Shown here in pieces: positions 49,086 through 62,044 of a stretch of 64,000 nucleotides of DNA. A model generated the notes under the pieces. The model made no database searches and was not told the origin of the DNA. It saw only the letters and a program-made list of their open reading frames with translations. Source of the stretch: Rouxiella sp. WC2420. GTDB taxonomy: Bacteria; Pseudomonadota; Gammaproteobacteria; Enterobacterales; Enterobacteriaceae. Numbering within the stretch: position 1 is the stretch's first letter; each line of letters opens with the position of its first letter. Location of the stretch: contig NZ_CP165628.1 in assembly GCF_041200025.1 (NCBI RefSeq), forward strand, positions 4,526,001 through 4,590,000, in the 5' to 3' direction. Position numbers and translations under genes: made by a program.

Positions 49086-50153
49086 TCATTTATTACTTGC
49101 CGCTACCACTTCAGCGGCAACGCGTTCGGTCGCATCCGGGATAGCCGCCGCGCGAGCGTTACGGGCCATCTCTAACAGACTCTGACGATCCCAACCGGCC
49201 AGAAGGTCTGCAACAGCACCGGCGTTAAAATCTTTTTGCTCGATAATCTTTGCGGCACCGGCTTTTTCAAGCGGCAACGCGTTCCAATACTGCTGGCGAT
49301 CCTTGTGCTGGAAGGGCACAAAAATGGCCGGTAAACCTGCGGCGGCAATTTCGCTGACGGTCAACGCACCGGAACGGCACACCACCACATCGGCCCAGGC
49401 GTAGGCTTGCGCCATGTCATCTATAAACTCGGTCACTTTATGCTGCGTTTGACCGGCCTGTTGATACGCCTCATTTACCTGCTCCAGCGCGCCTTTACCG
49501 ACCTGATGCCAGATAGTCACGCGATCGCCCAGGATGGCGGCAATTTTTGGCATCGCCTGATTTAAAACCCGCGCGCCCTGGCTGCCGCCAACCACTAGAA
49601 TTCTGATTTGACCTTCACGACCGGCAAAACGTTCATCGGGCAACGGTAACGCCAGCACATCGGTACGCACCGGATTCCCCACGACTGCCGCGTTCGGGAA
49701 CGCACCGGGAAACGCCTGCAATACCGTTTTGGCAATGCGTGACAGCCAGCGGTTGGTCAGTCCGGCAATACCATTTTGTTCATGTAAAACTACCGGAATA
49801 CCGCATGACCAGGCGGCCAAACCGCCAGGACCTGAAACATATCCGCCCATCCCCAGTACCACATCAGGCTTGAAGCGACGCATGATAGCCTTCGCCTGCC
49901 GCCACGCATGATATATGCGAATCGGGGCCGTAAGTTGCGCTTTCAGACCTTTCCCACGCAATCCGGCAATTTTAATGAAATCTATTTCAATTCCGTGTTT
50001 TGGAACTAGGTCAGCTTCCATGCGGTCGGCAGTGCCTAACCAGCGAACTTCCCAGCCTTGCGCTATTAAATGATGAGCCACTGCCAGTCCGGGAAAAACA
50101 TGACCACCGGTACCGCCTGCCATCACCATCAAACGCTTGGTCTTGCCACTCAT
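49086..50153 (-). CDS. murG: lipid II synthase MurG (GlcNAc transferase)
   Basis: Peripheral membrane GT-B enzyme adding GlcNAc to lipid I. It has 355 residues, the E. coli length. The glycine-rich loops [18 protein letters not shown] and [13 protein letters not shown] and the donor-site sequence [23 protein letters not shown] with [10 protein letters not shown] are conserved. Overlaps ftsW by four bases. Confidence 0.97.
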   Translation of the reverse strand: MSGKTKRLMVMAGGTGGHVFPGLAVAHHLIAQGWEVRWLGTADRMEADLVPKHGIEIDFIKIAGLRGKGLKAQLTAPIRIYHAWRQAKAIMRRFKPDVVLGMGGYVSGPGGLAAWSCGIPVVLHEQNGIAGLTNRWLSRIAKTVLQAFPGAFPNAAVVGNPVRTDVLALPLPDERFAGREGQIRILVVGGSQGARVLNQAMPKIAAILGDRVTIWHQVGKGALEQVNEAYQQAGQTQHKVTEFIDDMAQAYAWADVVVCRSGALTVSEIAAAGLPAIFVPFQHKDRQQYWNALPLEKAGAAKIIEQKDFNAGAVADLLAGWDRQSLLEMARNARAAAIPDATERVAAEVVAASNK

Positions 50154-51370
50154 CGGGCACTCCTTACAAACGCCTGCGCTTTCGCCATCCGCGTTTCATA
50201 ATCTATTCGTAGCAACAGCGTTAACGCGGTCGACATAATCAGCAAACTTGAACCACCGTAGCTTATCAGCGGCAATGTCAGACCTTTGGTCGGTAACATC
50301 CCCGCTGCAGCACCCACGTTTACCAGAGCCTGGAAGCTTATCCATACGCCGATTGAGCAGGCCAGAAAGCCGGAAAAACGCTGGTCAATCTCCAGCGCGC
50401 GACGGCCAATGGACATGGCGCGAAAAGCGACGAAGAATACCATTAACAGCACTAAAACCACACCGAAATAGCCGAGTTCTTCACCTAAAATGGAGAAGAT
50501 AAAGTCGGTGTGTGCTTCAGGCAAATATTCGAGTTTTTGTACTGAGTTTCCAAGGCCTTGCCCCCAAAACTCGCCACGACCAAATGCCATTAAAGACTGC
50601 GTTAACTGGTAGCCGCTGCCGAACGGATCGGCCCATGGGTTCCAGAACGATGTTACGCGGCGCATACGATAAGGTTCAGTGACAACCAGCAGTGAAACCG
50701 CGAACAGTCCAGAACCGATAATCGCCAGAAACTGCCACAGCTTGGCACCGGCTAAAAACAGCATCGCCAGCGTGGTTACGAACAGCACGATTACGGTACC
50801 GAGGTCCGGCTGTAACAGCAGCAATACTGCCAGCACCACCATCACGCCCATCGGTTTGCAGAAGCCCCAGAAGTTGCTTCGTACCTCATCAACCTTACGC
50901 ACCAGATAGCTGGCGAGATAGCAAAACAGCGACAGCTTGGAGAACTCGGCTGGCTGAATACGCAACGGCCCCAGAGATATCCAGCGCGATGCACCGTTGA
51001 TCGAGCTACCCACGCCCAGCACGATAACCAGCATGATGATTGAGGCAAACAGCAGAACGTTGCTGTATTTCTGCCATACCATCATCGGGATACGCAGGGT
51101 AATCAGCCCAATAATAAAGGCCAGCACCAGATAGATTGCGTCACGCTTGGCAAACATAAACGGATCGTTTGCCAGACGCTGGCCGATTGGCATGGAGGCC
51201 GAGGTCACCATGACGAAGCCGATAATTGCCAGCCCAAAAGTCATCCACATCAGCGTGCGGTCATAGAGAACCAGTGTCAGGCTTTCGTTCTCTTTGGCAC
51301 CCATCACCCAGTCGTTGGCTTTATTGCCAAATCCTCGAAGCAGGCCAAATCCAGGAAGTCGAATACGCAT
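50150..51370 (-). CDS. ftsW: septal peptidoglycan glycosyltransferase FtsW
   Basis: SEDS-family polymerase that works with FtsI at the septum. It has 406 residues (E. coli 414) and about ten membrane helices. The SEDS motif region [16 protein letters not shown] holds the catalytic-type Asp, and [17 protein letters not shown] and [15 protein letters not shown] are conserved. Start overlaps the murD stop by one base. Confidence 0.97.
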   Translation of the reverse strand: MRIRLPGFGLLRGFGNKANDWVMGAKENESLTLVLYDRTLMWMTFGLAIIGFVMVTSASMPIGQRLANDPFMFAKRDAIYLVLAFIIGLITLRIPMMVWQKYSNVLLFASIIMLVIVLGVGSSINGASRWISLGPLRIQPAEFSKLSLFCYLASYLVRKVDEVRSNFWGFCKPMGVMVVLAVLLLLQPDLGTVIVLFVTTLAMLFLAGAKLWQFLAIIGSGLFAVSLLVVTEPYRMRRVTSFWNPWADPFGSGYQLTQSLMAFGRGEFWGQGLGNSVQKLEYLPEAHTDFIFSILGEELGYFGVVLVLLMVFFVAFRAMSIGRRALEIDQRFSGFLACSIGVWISFQALVNVGAAAGMLPTKGLTLPLISYGGSSLLIMSTALTLLLRIDYETRMAKAQAFVRSAR

Positions 51371-52686
51371 CAGCCAAGCTCCTTAGCTAGAGCGGTAAAT
51401 ACGTCGCCACGCTGTTCAAAGTTTTTGAACTGATCCAGACTGGCACAGGCTGGCGATAGCAACACCAAATCCCCGGATTGCACTTTGCCGGCGATATCTC
51501 GCATTGCCTGCTCCATTGTCTCGAACAGTGAAGATATCTCGGGACGTAAATCAGCCAGCTCGCCGCCATCATGACCAAAGCAGTACAGGCGAATCTTGTC
51601 GCCGCTCAGATAGGGCAACAGCGGGGTGAAATCCGCAGACTTGCCGTCCCCGCCCAGCAGTAAATGCAGCGTGCCTTCAACCTGCAAGCCGTTTAAAGCC
51701 GCCTCGGTGCTGCCGACGTTGGTGGCTTTTGAATCGTTAATCCAGCGCACGCCGTTGTGTACCAGCGCAACCTGAAAACGGTGAGCCAGACCGGTGAAGG
51801 TGGACAACGCCTTGAGGCTGGATGCCTGAGGAATACCCACCGCATCGGCCAAAGCCAGCGCTGCCAGCGCATTGGTATAGTTATGTCGACCCGTCAGCGG
51901 CATCTCGGCGGTATTAAAGATCCGTTCGCCACGCACTCGCAGCCAAATTTCGCTTTGCTGGCGCGTAAGATGATAATCACCGACATCAGCGCCAAAGCTC
52001 ACGCAGCGCTTATCTGCACCGCGAATTGGCATGGTCAGCGCATCATCGGCATTGACGACGCACAGTTTGGCGTTTTCATAAACTTTAAGTTTCGCCGCGC
52101 GGTACTGCTGCAGGCCAAACGGGTAACGGTCCATGTGGTCTTCGGTGACATTTAAAATAGTCGCTGCCGCCGCGTGCAGACTGTGGGTGGTTTCCAGCTG
52201 GAAGCTGGACAGCTCGAGCACGAACAGTTGATAGTCATGACCAAGCATACTCAGCACCGGTAAACCAATATTGCCGCCTACGCCGACCTGCCATCCTGCT
52301 GCCTTGCCCATTTCCCCCACCAGACTGGTGACGGTGCTTTTGCCGTTGGAACCCGTGATCGCCACAATCGGCACGGTCACTTCACGGCAGAACAGCTCGA
52401 TATCGCCGACAATTTCCACACCGGCTTCGGACGCTGCGCTCAGAGCAGGCGTGGCAAGCGCCATACCCGGACTCGCGACGATCAAATCCGCCTCCATCAG
52501 CCAGTCTTCATTCAAAGAGCCTAAATGGCGCTCGATATTGGCCGACAGCTTGTCGAGTCCCGGCGGACTGACACGGGTATCGATAACACGCGGCGTAACG
52601 CCCCGTGATACAAAGAAATCAACACAGGAAAGGCCGGTAAGCCCCAGCCCGATGATGACCACTTTTTTACCCTGATAGTCAGTCAT
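51370..52686 (-). CDS. murD: UDP-MurNAc-L-alanine--D-glutamate ligase
   Basis: Adds D-Glu to the stem peptide. It has 438 residues, the E. coli length. N-terminal [20 protein letters not shown] motif [25 protein letters not shown] and [17 protein letters not shown] are intact. Two bases separate it from mraY. Confidence 0.97.
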   Translation of the reverse strand: MTDYQGKKVVIIGLGLTGLSCVDFFVSRGVTPRVIDTRVSPPGLDKLSANIERHLGSLNEDWLMEADLIVASPGMALATPALSAASEAGVEIVGDIELFCREVTVPIVAITGSNGKSTVTSLVGEMGKAAGWQVGVGGNIGLPVLSMLGHDYQLFVLELSSFQLETTHSLHAAAATILNVTEDHMDRYPFGLQQYRAAKLKVYENAKLCVVNADDALTMPIRGADKRCVSFGADVGDYHLTRQQSEIWLRVRGERIFNTAEMPLTGRHNYTNALAALALADAVGIPQASSLKALSTFTGLAHRFQVALVHNGVRWINDSKATNVGSTEAALNGLQVEGTLHLLLGGDGKSADFTPLLPYLSGDKIRLYCFGHDGGELADLRPEISSLFETMEQAMRDIAGKVQSGDLVLLSPACASLDQFKNFEQRGDVFTALAKELG

Positions 52687-52688
52687 AA

Positions 52689-53771
52689 TTAGCGCACCTT
52701 CAGCGTCGCCAGGCCAATCAGCACCAGCATCAGCGAAATAATCCAGAAACGCACAATCACGCGAGGTTCCGGCCAGCCTTTAAGCTCATAGTGGTGATGA
52801 ATTGGCGCCATACGGAAAATACGCTGGCCGCGCAGCTTAAAGGACCCTACCTGCAAAATAACCGACAGCGTTTCAACCACGAACACGCCGCCCATAATCA
52901 GTAACAAGAACTCCTGACGCAACAGTACGGCGATGGTGCCCAGAGCTCCGCCCAGCGCCAGAGAACCGACGTCACCCATGAATACCTGCGCCGGATAGGT
53001 GTTAAACCACAAGAACCCGAGGCCTGCACCGACAATTGCCGTACAGACAATGACCAGCTCGCCCGCATGGCGCAGATAAGGAATATGCAGATAGTTGGCG
53101 AAGTTCATGTTGCCAGTCGCCCACGCTACCAGTGCAAAGCCAGCCGCTACGAACACCGTTGGCATAATCGCCAGCCCGTCCAGACCGTCGGTGAGGTTCA
53201 CCGCGTTGCTGGTACCGACAATCACGAAATAGCTCAAAAGGATGTACAGCAGTCCCAGCTGCGGCATGATGTCTTTGAAGAACGGCACCACCAGCTCAGT
53301 GGCTGGCGTGTCTTTGCCCACGGTGTACATCACGAAGGCAACCACCAGGGCAATCACCGACTGCCAGAAGTATTTCCAGCGAGCAATCAGGCCTTTGGTA
53401 TCTTTGCGCACCACTTTGCGATAGTCATCGACAAAGCCAACCACGCCGTAACCTACCAGCACGAACAGCACGCACCAGACGTAAGGGTTTGATGGATAAG
53501 CCCACATCAGCACCGAAACGGTAATTGAGAACAGGATCAGCACTCCACCCATGGTAGGCGTGCCGCGCTTACTAAAATGTGACTCCGGGCCGTCATGACG
53601 CACGACCTGGCCTATCTGCAATTTTTGCAAATAGGTAATCAGACGCGGCCCCATCCAAAGCGAAATGAACAGAGCCGTCAGCAGGCTGACAATGGCGCGA
53701 AACGTCAGATACGAAAAGACGTTAAAGCCGGAATAATATTTGACCAAGTGCTCGGCCAGCCAAACTAACAT
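52689..53771 (-). CDS. mraY: phospho-MurNAc-pentapeptide translocase (lipid I synthase)
   Basis: Integral membrane transferase joining phospho-MurNAc-pentapeptide to undecaprenyl phosphate. It has 360 residues, the E. coli length, and ten helices. The catalytic loops are [23 protein letters not shown] and the histidine loop [14 protein letters not shown], with [12 protein letters not shown] also intact. Start overlaps the murF end by seven bases. Confidence 0.98.
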   Translation of the reverse strand: MLVWLAEHLVKYYSGFNVFSYLTFRAIVSLLTALFISLWMGPRLITYLQKLQIGQVVRHDGPESHFSKRGTPTMGGVLILFSITVSVLMWAYPSNPYVWCVLFVLVGYGVVGFVDDYRKVVRKDTKGLIARWKYFWQSVIALVVAFVMYTVGKDTPATELVVPFFKDIMPQLGLLYILLSYFVIVGTSNAVNLTDGLDGLAIMPTVFVAAGFALVAWATGNMNFANYLHIPYLRHAGELVIVCTAIVGAGLGFLWFNTYPAQVFMGDVGSLALGGALGTIAVLLRQEFLLLIMGGVFVVETLSVILQVGSFKLRGQRIFRMAPIHHHYELKGWPEPRVIVRFWIISLMLVLIGLATLKVR

Positions 53772-55126
53772 GTTGCATTCTCCTGTAACGCCCGTACTAC
53801 CTGCTCCATCGCGGCACTACGTGAACCTTTAATTAAAACGGTAATTACCGCGTGTTCAGATAACAAGCTGGCCAAACGGGCAGTTACAGCCGCTTTATCC
53901 TGAAGGTGTTCGCCGCAGCCACTGGCATCGCTAATTGCGCGACTGTCATGACCGACGGTTAATACTTTATCGATACCGGCAATGCGGATAGCTTCGCCGA
54001 CCTGACGATGGCAAGCCTCGCTTTCATCGCCCAGCTCTGCCATGTCGCCCAGCGCCATCACGGTATAACCCGGCATTTCTGCCAGAGTTTGCGCAGCGGC
54101 GGTCATCGACCCCACATTGGCGTTGTAGCTGTCGTCGAGCAAAATTTTGCCTTCCGCCAGTGCTATCGGATACAAACGACCTTTCACCGCCTGCAACGTG
54201 GCCAAACCTTCGCGGATTGCTTCGAGCGTGGCATCCACAGACAATGCCAGAGCCGCGGCGGCCAATGCATTCGCCACATTGTGACGACCTGGCAATGGCA
54301 GACTGATATCAATTTTTCCGGCCGGAGAATGCAGCGTAAAGGTGGTTTTTTCTGCCCCAACCTGCACATTGCTGGCGTAGAAATCGACACCGTCAGCCTG
54401 TTCCGGAGAGAAACGCCACACGGTTTTATTACCGATATGCGCCTGCCAGTGAGGCCAGTCATTATTGTCGGCGTTGAGGATTGCGACACCGTCGGCTGGC
54501 AGTCCTTCAAAAATTTCACCCTTGGCTTTCGCCACGCCAGCCAGTGATCCAAAGCCTTCGAGATGGGCCGCAGACAGGTTATTCACCAGCGCGGTCTGCG
54601 GACGAGTAAGATCGGTGGTATAGGCAATTTCGCCCTGATGATTAGCCCCCAGCTCGACCACGGCGAAATCGTATTCCGGGGTCAGTCGCAGCAGGGTCAA
54701 CGGCACGCCAATATCATTATTAAAGTTGCCCGCGGTGTAGAGTACATTGCCGCATTGGCGAAGGATCGCCGCCGTCATCTCTTTCACCGAGGTTTTACCG
54801 GAAGAACCCGTCAGTGCAACCACGCGAGCAGGCACCTGCCGGCGAACCCAGGCACCGAGTTTCCCCAGGGCAATGCGCGTATCGGCCACCACTAGCTGTG
54901 GGGCATCCAAAGCAAGACGCCTGCTGACAATCAGCGCGGCAGCCCCGGATTTAATGGCATCGGCAGCAAAGTCGTGGGCATCAAATTTTTCGCCTTGCAG
55001 GGCGATAAACAGACAGCCCGGCGTAATCTGGCGCGTATCGGTGGTGACCGCTTCAATTTGCGTGTCGGTGCCAATCAGCTCGGCCGCCAATACTTCGGTG
55101 AGTTTTTGCAGGGAAACCGGGATCAT
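53765..55126 (-). CDS. murF: UDP-MurNAc-tripeptide--D-alanyl-D-alanine ligase
   Basis: Adds the D-Ala-D-Ala made by DdlB to complete the pentapeptide. It has 453 residues. ATP motif [31 protein letters not shown], and [16 protein letters not shown] are intact. Overlaps murE by four bases. Confidence 0.97.
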   Translation of the reverse strand: MIPVSLQKLTEVLAAELIGTDTQIEAVTTDTRQITPGCLFIALQGEKFDAHDFAADAIKSGAAALIVSRRLALDAPQLVVADTRIALGKLGAWVRRQVPARVVALTGSSGKTSVKEMTAAILRQCGNVLYTAGNFNNDIGVPLTLLRLTPEYDFAVVELGANHQGEIAYTTDLTRPQTALVNNLSAAHLEGFGSLAGVAKAKGEIFEGLPADGVAILNADNNDWPHWQAHIGNKTVWRFSPEQADGVDFYASNVQVGAEKTTFTLHSPAGKIDISLPLPGRHNVANALAAAALALSVDATLEAIREGLATLQAVKGRLYPIALAEGKILLDDSYNANVGSMTAAAQTLAEMPGYTVMALGDMAELGDESEACHRQVGEAIRIAGIDKVLTVGHDSRAISDASGCGEHLQDKAAVTARLASLLSEHAVITVLIKGSRSAAMEQVVRALQENATC

Positions 55127-56610
55127 GCGACCACCCCCAGCAAACGAGCGGCAGTGACGCGATCCGAATAATCGAATCGTTGATTGCCGACCAATTGGTA
55201 GTCTTCATGGCCTTTACCGGCTATCAGCACGACGTCGTTTTCACCCGCCTGCATTATTGCGCTGGTCACGGCTTCGGCTCTGCCAGGGACAGCCAGCGCA
55301 CGGCCAGCATCCAGCAAGCCGGAAAGAATGTCATTGATGATAGCGCGAGGATCTTCGCTGCGCGGGTTGTCGTCGGTAATGACCACGCGATCGGCGTACT
55401 GCTCGGCAATGCCGCCCATCAGCGGACGTTTACCCTTGTCGCGATCGCCGCCACAACCAAACACACACCAAAGCTGGCCGGTACAGTGCAGGCGAGCCGC
55501 CGCCAGCGCTTTTTCCAACGCGTCAGGGGTGTGAGCATAATCGACCACCACGGTTGGACGGCCTGGCGCATGGAACACTTCCATACGGCCACAAACCGGC
55601 TGCAACTGCGGCGCGGTTTGCAGTAGCTCGTCAAAGGAATATCCCAGAGACAGCAGCGTACCGAGCGCAACCAGTAGATTGCTGACATTGAACGCGCCCA
55701 TCAGGCGGCTTTCAAGAATGCCTTTACCCCAGCTGGAATCCAGCTCGACGGTGGCACCTTTATCGTGATAATTCACGCTGCTGGCCGATAACCAGCGACC
55801 TTTCCAGCCTGCTGGCAGTTTATTTTCCATGCTGACCGCAACGGCGTCGGGCAATTGTGCCAGCCAACGTTGCCCGACGGTATCATCAGCATTAATAATC
55901 TTTTGGTCACTATTATGAGTCGAGAACAGCTGCCATTTCGCTTCTTCATAGTTTTGCATATCACCGTGATAATCCAGATGATCGCGGCTCAGGTTAGTGA
56001 ACGCAGCCGCAGCAAATGGCAAAGCGGCAACGCGGTGCTGCACCAGGCCGTGTGAAGAAACTTCCATCGCAGCGAAGGTCGCGCCCTGCTGCACTAAATC
56101 ACGCAGGATTTGCTGGACCTGAACTGCAGAACCGGTAGTGTTTTCCGCCGGAACCACATGATTGAGTAAACCATTGCCTACTGTTCCCATTACCGCGCTG
56201 GTTTCGCCCAGCATCTGCGACCACTGCGCCAACAGCTGGGTGGTGGTGGTTTTACCGTTAGTGCCGGTTACACCGACCAGACGCAATGCGGCACCCGGCT
56301 GCTGGTAAAAACGACCGGCAATCTCGGACAACAGCAGGTTTAAATTTTGCAGATAAATCACGGGCACGCCGTGCTTCACGCTGATAGAGCCGTGTTCGGC
56401 CTGCCCTTGCGCTTCTGCTACTACCGCACTTACACCTTGCGCAATAGCCTGAGGAATATAGTGACGGCCATCACTGGTATGGCCTGAAATCGCGACAAAC
56501 AGATCACCGGCAGCCGCAATGCGACTGTCGAGAGCCATGTCTTTGAGCACCGTTTGCGGGGCATCACTCACCCACGGAGCCAGGAGGTCGCGTAAATTAC
56601 GATCTGTCAC
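55123..56610 (-). CDS. murE: UDP-MurNAc-L-Ala-D-Glu--meso-diaminopimelate ligase
   Basis: Adds meso-diaminopimelate to the stem peptide. It has 495 residues, the E. coli length. ATP motif [43 protein letters not shown] and the DNPR motif ([13 protein letters not shown]), which marks the meso-DAP-specific enzymes, are all present. Start overlaps ftsI by 14 bases. Confidence 0.98.
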   Translation of the reverse strand: MTDRNLRDLLAPWVSDAPQTVLKDMALDSRIAAAGDLFVAISGHTSDGRHYIPQAIAQGVSAVVAEAQGQAEHGSISVKHGVPVIYLQNLNLLLSEIAGRFYQQPGAALRLVGVTGTNGKTTTTQLLAQWSQMLGETSAVMGTVGNGLLNHVVPAENTTGSAVQVQQILRDLVQQGATFAAMEVSSHGLVQHRVAALPFAAAAFTNLSRDHLDYHGDMQNYEEAKWQLFSTHNSDQKIINADDTVGQRWLAQLPDAVAVSMENKLPAGWKGRWLSASSVNYHDKGATVELDSSWGKGILESRLMGAFNVSNLLVALGTLLSLGYSFDELLQTAPQLQPVCGRMEVFHAPGRPTVVVDYAHTPDALEKALAAARLHCTGQLWCVFGCGGDRDKGKRPLMGGIAEQYADRVVITDDNPRSEDPRAIINDILSGLLDAGRALAVPGRAEAVTSAIMQAGENDVVLIAGKGHEDYQLVGNQRFDYSDRVTAARLLGVVA

Positions 56611-58360
56611 CTGAAGCCTCTTTTTGATTATTGACTATGTCATTGCCTACGTCCGTCGGTAAGGCATCCGGCTCGATATTCATCGTGCGCAATACGCCGC
56701 CCATAATGGCGCCGAATACTGGTGCAGAGACCGCACCCCCGTAGTATTTTCCGCCCTGAGGATCGTTAATCACTACCACCAGCGCAAAACGCGGATTACT
56801 GGCTGGCGCGACGCCCGCCGTGTAAGCAATGTATTTATTCACGTATTTACCGTCCGGTCCGACTTTCTTGGCAGTACCGGTTTTGATGGCAATGCGATAG
56901 CCCTTGATTGCGGCTTTCACACCGCCGCCTCCAGGAAGGGCAACACTTTCCATCATTCGAACCACGGTACGCACCAGAGGTTCAGGAAATACGCGTTCGC
57001 CGGAAACCGGCGGATCAACTTTGGTAATCGACAGCGGACGGGCAATGCCCATGCTGCCAATCGTTGCATAGACTCGCGCTAGCTGGAGAGGTGTCACCAT
57101 TAGCCCGTAGCCGAAAGAGAAGGTGGCCCTCTCTATGTCAGACCACCGTTGTTTTTTTGGATATAAGCCACTGCTTTCCCCAACCAGTCCCAAATTGGTG
57201 GGTTTACCCAGCCCAAAGCGCGAGTAAGTGTCTACAAGCTCTGAGGACGGCATCGCTAACGCCAGTCTGGAAACACCAACGTTACTCGACTTCTGGAGGA
57301 TACCCGTAACCGAAAGCTCCGGATATCTGGCCACGTCCTTGATTTCATGGCCATTAATGCGGTATGGCATCGTATTTAATACGCTATTTTCCTTGACGAC
57401 ACCCTGTTTCAGCGCAGTCATTACCACCATCGGTTTAACCGTTGAACCCGGCTCGAAGATGTCGGTAATAGCGCGGTTACGCATGGTGTCTTTTGGCGTA
57501 TCAGCCATATTATTCGGGTTATAGGACGGGCTGTTGGCCATTGCCAGCACTTCACCGGTCTGCACATCGACCAATACCGCCGTGCCTGATTCGGCTTTGT
57601 TGAAAGCCACGGCATTGTTCAATTCACGATAAACCAGCGCCTGCAAACGTTCATCAATGCTGAGCATCAGGTTGTGCGCGGCCTGACTGTCTACCGAAGA
57701 GATATCTTCAATCACGCGACCATGGCGGTCTTTACGCACGGTTCGCTCGCCCGCTTTACCCGTCAGCCAGCGATCAAAACTTTTCTCGACGCCCTCAATG
57801 CCTTCGCCATCAATGTTAGTCACGCCAATAACGTGCGATGTAACCTGGCCGGCGGGATAGTAGCGACGGGATTCCTGGCGCAGGAAAATACCCGGAAGTT
57901 TGAGCTTGCCGATGTATTCGCCAATCGCTGGATTCACCTGGCGCGCCAGATAGACAAAGCGGCCACTCGGATTGGCATTCACTTTTGAGGTCAGTTGGTC
58001 GATGGGAGTGTTCAGAGCATCGGCCAGCGCTTTCCAGCGGCTGTCGCCGGTAATGCCGCCGTGCTCGTTAACTTCTTTCGGGTCGGCCCAGATAGCGTTA
58101 ACAGGAACGCTCACCGCCAGCGGACGGCCCGAGCGGTCACTGATCATGCCACGCGAGGTTGGAATGGTTTGCACGCGAAGAGAGCGCATATCGCCCTCTC
58201 TCACCAGCTTGCCGGGGTTGATCACCTGGAGATAGGCAACGCGCGATAACAGTCCGGCCAGTGCCAGAAGAATACCGCCACACAGCAACGCAAAACGCCA
58301 GCTTATAAAGCTGGCTTTATCTTCCTGACGCTTAAACTTTGCGGCACCGGTCGCTTTCAT
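56597..58360 (-). CDS. ftsI: septal transpeptidase FtsI (PBP3)
   Basis: Class B penicillin-binding protein of the divisome, 587 residues (E. coli 588). One N-terminal membrane helix at about 24-45, a pedestal domain, then the transpeptidase domain with Ser306 in STVK, SSN (KSSNVGVS) and KTGT. E. coli FtsI is processed after Val577; the tail here is similarly placed but differs in sequence. It follows ftsL by 55 bases. Confidence 0.97.
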   Translation of the reverse strand: MKATGAAKFKRQEDKASFISWRFALLCGGILLALAGLLSRVAYLQVINPGKLVREGDMRSLRVQTIPTSRGMISDRSGRPLAVSVPVNAIWADPKEVNEHGGITGDSRWKALADALNTPIDQLTSKVNANPSGRFVYLARQVNPAIGEYIGKLKLPGIFLRQESRRYYPAGQVTSHVIGVTNIDGEGIEGVEKSFDRWLTGKAGERTVRKDRHGRVIEDISSVDSQAAHNLMLSIDERLQALVYRELNNAVAFNKAESGTAVLVDVQTGEVLAMANSPSYNPNNMADTPKDTMRNRAITDIFEPGSTVKPMVVMTALKQGVVKENSVLNTMPYRINGHEIKDVARYPELSVTGILQKSSNVGVSRLALAMPSSELVDTYSRFGLGKPTNLGLVGESSGLYPKKQRWSDIERATFSFGYGLMVTPLQLARVYATIGSMGIARPLSITKVDPPVSGERVFPEPLVRTVVRMMESVALPGGGGVKAAIKGYRIAIKTGTAKKVGPDGKYVNKYIAYTAGVAPASNPRFALVVVINDPQGGKYYGGAVSAPVFGAIMGGVLRTMNIEPDALPTDVGNDIVNNQKEASGDRS

Positions 58361-58415
58361 CTGTCGCTTGTCATCTCCATGAGCAAATTGCCTTAAGCCT
58401 TATTGCCGAATTAAT

Positions 58416-58736
58416 TTATTGCTGCACTACGATGGTTTCCTGTGAGGGGTCAACGTGTTGCATTTGCAATTTTTCGGTCGCGATACGTTCTACCCGGCTG
58501 TGATCGCCGAGGGCGTTCTCTTCAAGGATCAGGTTGCGCCATTCAATATCCAGCGCATCTTTTTCAAGCACCAGTTGTTCCCTCTGGGCTGTCAGTAATC
58601 GCGTTTTATGCGATACGGTAACGACTGCCATGGCACTGACCAAACTGGAGATCAGCAGGATCATGGGAATTTTTCCGTGGCGCAGGATGTCGCCAAAAAT
58701 AACTCCCACCAAACCATGACGCTCGTTGCCTATCAT
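58416..58736 (-). CDS. ftsL: cell division protein FtsL
   Basis: Small bitopic protein of 106 residues forming the FtsQLB complex. Cytoplasmic part of about 24 residues, one membrane helix ([19 protein letters not shown]), then a periplasmic coiled coil ([25 protein letters not shown] area). Overlaps rsmH by one base. Confidence 0.96.
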   Translation of the reverse strand: MIGNERHGLVGVIFGDILRHGKIPMILLISSLVSAMAVVTVSHKTRLLTAQREQLVLEKDALDIEWRNLILEENALGDHSRVERIATEKLQMQHVDPSQETIVVQQ

Positions 58737-59674
58737 TACGCGGTCCTCGCGGCAAAACGCAGTACTGAGCTACGTGCTCTAGGGTTTTCAGCCACCTCAG
58801 CCTCAGAAGGCATCATCTTGCCTAAAGATTTGAGGGTCCGACCACCAAGGCTTTGTAGCTGAGCTTCAGTCATCGGGATACCCGCTGGCACCTGCGGCCC
58901 ACGGCTGTGCTGGCGAATAAATCGTTTCACAATTCGGTCTTCCAGCGAATGGAAGCTGATCACTGACAAACGGCCATCCGGTGCTAAAACTTCATGTGCT
59001 CCGTCCAGCGCGCGCTCGATCTCTTCGAGTTCGCTGTTGATATAAATACGTATTGCCTGGAAGCTGCGCGTTGCCGGATGCTTGTGCTTCTCACGAAACG
59101 GTGACGCATTGGCAATCAGGTCGGCCAGCTCCTTGGTGCGGGTCATTGGCTGTTCGCGATTGCGGTCAACAATGGCGCGGGCAATGCGTTTGGCAAAACG
59201 TTCTTCGCCGAAAGTCTTCAAAACCCAGGCAATATCGTCGGCTTCGGCTTTCATCAGCCATTCAGCAGCTGAATATCCTCGGCTTGGATCCATGCGCATA
59301 TCCAATGGTCCATCGCGCATGAAAGAGAAACCGCGCTCAGGATCGTCCAACTGCGGCGAGGAGACGCCCAAATCCAGCAATACTCCGTCGATCTTGCCTG
59401 CTAATTCGCGTTCGTGAACATATTGTGCAAGGTCGGAAAACGGGCCATGGACAATTGAGAAACGTGGATCATCAATCGCTTTGGCGGCTTCGATCGCCTG
59501 TGGATCGCGATCGATTGCCAGCAGTCGCCCTTCCGGCCCCAGCTGTGACAAAATCAGTCGCGAATGACCGCCGCGACCAAAGGTTCCATCGATGTAAATA
59601 CCGTCTGGGCGAATATTCAGCCCGTTTACGGCTTCATCCAATAACACGGATGTGTGTTTGTAATTTTCAAGCAT
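58736..59674 (-). CDS. rsmH: 16S rRNA (cytosine-1402-N4) methyltransferase RsmH
   Basis: Methylates N4 of C1402 in the ribosomal P site. It has 312 residues (E. coli MraW 313). [49 protein letters not shown] and [13 protein letters not shown] are family motifs. Two bases after mraZ, at the head of the dcw cluster. Confidence 0.98.
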   Translation of the reverse strand: MLENYKHTSVLLDEAVNGLNIRPDGIYIDGTFGRGGHSRLILSQLGPEGRLLAIDRDPQAIEAAKAIDDPRFSIVHGPFSDLAQYVHERELAGKIDGVLLDLGVSSPQLDDPERGFSFMRDGPLDMRMDPSRGYSAAEWLMKAEADDIAWVLKTFGEERFAKRIARAIVDRNREQPMTRTKELADLIANASPFREKHKHPATRSFQAIRIYINSELEEIERALDGAHEVLAPDGRLSVISFHSLEDRIVKRFIRQHSRGPQVPAGIPMTEAQLQSLGGRTLKSLGKMMPSEAEVAENPRARSSVLRFAARTA

Positions 59675-59676
59675 GC

Positions 59677-60135
59677 TTATAATGACAAGTCCTGTAATCT
59701 CTCGGAAAGTGGTTCGCGAGACGATTGTTCAGCGTCAATGTCTTCCTTAACTTGTTGATACCAGGTCTGTTCATCCCACAATTCAAACTTGTTGAATTGC
59801 CCAACCAGCATCACTTCTTTGGCCAGCCCGGCGTGCTGCCGCAATGTGTTTGCGATAAGCAGGCGCCCGGCGTTATCCATCTGACATTCACTTGCATGAC
59901 CCAGTAATAAACGCTGTATGCGGCGTTCTACCGGATTCATGCTCGACAGACGGGACAATTTTTGTTCAATAACTTCCCACTCAGGCAGGGTGTAAAGGAG
60001 CAGGCATGGGTGATGGAGATCGATGGTGCAAACCATCTGACCTTGCGACTCTTCGCTCAGCAAATCCCGATATCGGGTGGGTACGGCAAGCCGCCCTTTG
60101 CTGTCGAGGTTAACCATCGTTGCCCCACGGAACAT
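59677..60135 (-). CDS. mraZ: transcriptional regulator MraZ
   Basis: AbrB-fold DNA-binding protein that represses the dcw cluster. It has 152 residues, the E. coli length, from the ATG at 60135 ([24 protein letters not shown]). Two SpoVT/AbrB-like halves are seen: the first around [15 protein letters not shown], the second around [19 protein letters not shown]. The upstream ATG at 60153 is not supported by alignment. Its operator repeats lie directly upstream. Confidence 0.97.
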   Translation of the reverse strand: MFRGATMVNLDSKGRLAVPTRYRDLLSEESQGQMVCTIDLHHPCLLLYTLPEWEVIEQKLSRLSSMNPVERRIQRLLLGHASECQMDNAGRLLIANTLRQHAGLAKEVMLVGQFNKFELWDEQTWYQQVKEDIDAEQSSREPLSERLQDLSL

Positions 60136-60159
60136 ACCTGAGCTACCCCTCAATGACCC

Positions 60160-60189
60160 TTTTCACCACTTTACACCACAAATTCCCAC
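60160..60189 (-). promoter_or_regulatory. MraZ operator, three 10-base repeats
   Basis: On the minus strand GTGGGAATTT, GTGGTGTAAA and GTGGTGAAAA follow one another without gaps. Direct TGGG/TGGT repeats at 10-base spacing between the mra promoter and mraZ are the known MraZ box. Confidence 0.85.
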
Positions 60190-60196
60190 TTGAAGG

Positions 60197-60226
60197 AGTT
60201 TACGGATGGTTTTAAAACCTTGTCAA
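60197..60226 (-). promoter_or_regulatory. mra promoter of the dcw cluster
   Basis: Minus-strand TTGACA (60221-60226) and TAAACT (60197-60202) with 18 bases between. Sequence and position just upstream of the MraZ repeats match the E. coli Pmra promoter. Confidence 0.85.
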
Positions 60227-60841
60227 GCCAGAGAGGCCAAGGTTTCTGAATATTTACAGGCAATAAGTTGAGCAAAAACCGGTGAACTGTGTTTTTAACC
60301 AGAGGGATTAAAAAATAACGTCATGATTAGTTGAGGAAATTTCATTTAAATAATAATAATGCTCAAAAAGAAAACAATTTGGACATTATTTATCTATTTA
60401 TATTCTTCTGCTATCGATCTCTCATTTCTTAAAACCACGGACTTTGCATATTGCTTAATAGTCCCCGACACTTGTCGTGCCGTTAAAAATGCTTCATACC
60501 GCGTGACAGCCCTTCCTGCCGCAGCTTTCAGCGCCTGAAAAGACATGACTAAAATTGCCGGGCCAAATTAAGCCGGGAATTCTACAGCAGAATAGCTCAC
60601 AGTATTAACGTATTTTTGAAATTGATTATTCTCTTTTTATGAGGGAAAACATTTTCAAATAATAATTTGTGTGAGATTGCTCTTAATCTTAATCGACGGT
60701 GGCTTTTTAAGAATTGTCGAAATCTTTTCGCCGCAATTTCAGCCATTCAAAAGTATTGTTTTGTAAAGTTTAGGGTTAATGCAGAAAAAGCCGGAAGGGG
60801 CGAGTTCAGAAATGCAGATACTCATTATCTGAACCCGGAAA
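60227..60841. other. AT-rich spacer between cra and mraZ
   Basis: About 615 bases with no supported gene. Plus-strand open frame 60667-60855 has no ribosome site and runs into cra. Small dyads seen include CGACA/TGTCG near 60466 and ATTCT/AGAAT near 60580. Further upstream control of the dcw cluster or a small RNA could lie here, but nothing specific is visible. Confidence 0.4.
60804..60834 (-). terminator. possible cra terminator hairpin
   Basis: GTTCAGA and TCTGAAC pair, with AATG/CATT inside. On the minus strand the nearest T-run (CTTTTTC) is about 12 bases beyond the stem, so it is a weak candidate. Confidence 0.45.
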
Positions 60842-61846
60842 CTATTTACGGCTGAGACTGCCGCGACGGAATAAGTTACGACGAATACGGGTCAGGCCGG
60901 CTTTTGGCTTTCTAGGTTCATCGAGGCAGGCAAGCACCAGTTCGAGCACGCGCTCTGCCACATCGCGATGTCTCTGCGCCACGGCCAGCACCGGACACTC
61001 GAGGAAATCCAACAGTTCGTTGTCGCCAAAGGTAGCAATAGCAAGATCCGCGGGTAACCTGCCCTGCTGTTTTAGCGTGACATCCATAACGCCCTGCAAT
61101 AGTTGGAACGACGTGGTGTACAACGCTTTCGGCATCTCGTGTGTTTTGAGCCACTCGGCAAAAACTTGAGCAGCTGAATCGCGATCGTAGGCATTGGCGT
61201 ACAGATAATCTGGCTTACGCGAGTCGCCTTCCCATGCCTGACGGAAACCTGATTCACGCAGGAAGCTAACAGAAAGCTCAGGCAGTGCGCCAAGATACAG
61301 CACGCTTTCGGCAGGGAATTTACGCAACTCATCGGCCAGCATAAACGCATCTTCCTGATCGGCGCCGACGACACTGATAAAGTTCTCGGGATCCAGAGCG
61401 CGATCGAGGGCGATGATCGGGAAATCATCTTTTGCCCAGCGCTGATAGAAAGGATGTTCCGGCGGAAGTGAAGTAGAAATAATAATTGCGTCAACCTGAC
61501 GCTGCAGCAGGTGCTCGATACAGCGCATTTCATTATCTGGCTGATCTTCCGAGCAGGCGATCAGCAGTTGATAGCCACGCTGGCGCGCCTGACGTTCCAG
61601 AAAATTAGCAATTTTTGTGTAGCTGGTATTTTCCAAATCGGGAATGACCAGCCCAATCGAACGGGTTCTGCCTGCGCGCAGTCCTGCCGCAACGGCATTT
61701 GGGTGGTAGTTATGTTCCTTCACGACAGCCATGACTTTCTCGACTGTCTTATCGCTGACACGATACTGCTTCGCCTTGCCGTTAATAACATAACTGGCAG
61801 TCGTACGCGAAACACCCGCTAACCTCGCGATTTCATCCAGTTTCAC
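60842..61846 (-). CDS. cra: catabolite repressor/activator Cra (FruR)
   Basis: LacI-family regulator of carbon flow, released from DNA by fructose phosphates. It has 334 residues, the E. coli length, from the GTG at 61846, which follows AAGGGG. The helix-turn-helix [33 protein letters not shown] is nearly identical to E. coli, so the same operators should be recognised. The periplasmic-binding-type effector domain follows. Likely targets in this window include acnB and pdhR by analogy with E. coli. Confidence 0.97.
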   Translation of the reverse strand: MKLDEIARLAGVSRTTASYVINGKAKQYRVSDKTVEKVMAVVKEHNYHPNAVAAGLRAGRTRSIGLVIPDLENTSYTKIANFLERQARQRGYQLLIACSEDQPDNEMRCIEHLLQRQVDAIIISTSLPPEHPFYQRWAKDDFPIIALDRALDPENFISVVGADQEDAFMLADELRKFPAESVLYLGALPELSVSFLRESGFRQAWEGDSRKPDYLYANAYDRDSAAQVFAEWLKTHEMPKALYTTSFQLLQGVMDVTLKQQGRLPADLAIATFGDNELLDFLECPVLAVAQRHRDVAERVLELVLACLDEPRKPKAGLTRIRRNLFRRGSLSRK

Positions 61847-61975
61847 CAAGAACCCCTTAATAAAAGTAAATACCCTGAATATCTAACCCAATAAGACCCT
61901 ACTCGGCAAGGTGTTTTACCATAACCCCTTAGCCCGATAGTGAAAAGTCAGGGAATGCGCACGGAATAATAAAAA

Positions 61976-62006
61976 ATAAAAAAGCCCAACCGGAGTTGAG
62001 CTTTTT
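61976..62006 (-). terminator. ilvIH terminator
   Basis: On the minus strand AAAGCTCAAC pairs with GTTGGGCTTT (one G-T pair) around TCCG, followed by TTTTTTATTTTTTATT. Confidence 0.9.
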
Positions 62007-62044
62007 AGCGATGAAGGGGGTTTTAATCATCCCGAATGGCAATA

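Noticed and set aside
60667-60855. 62-codon open frame in the cra-mraZ spacer
   Set aside because: Non-ATG start, no Shine-Dalgarno sequence, no recognisable features, and it overlaps the end of cra.
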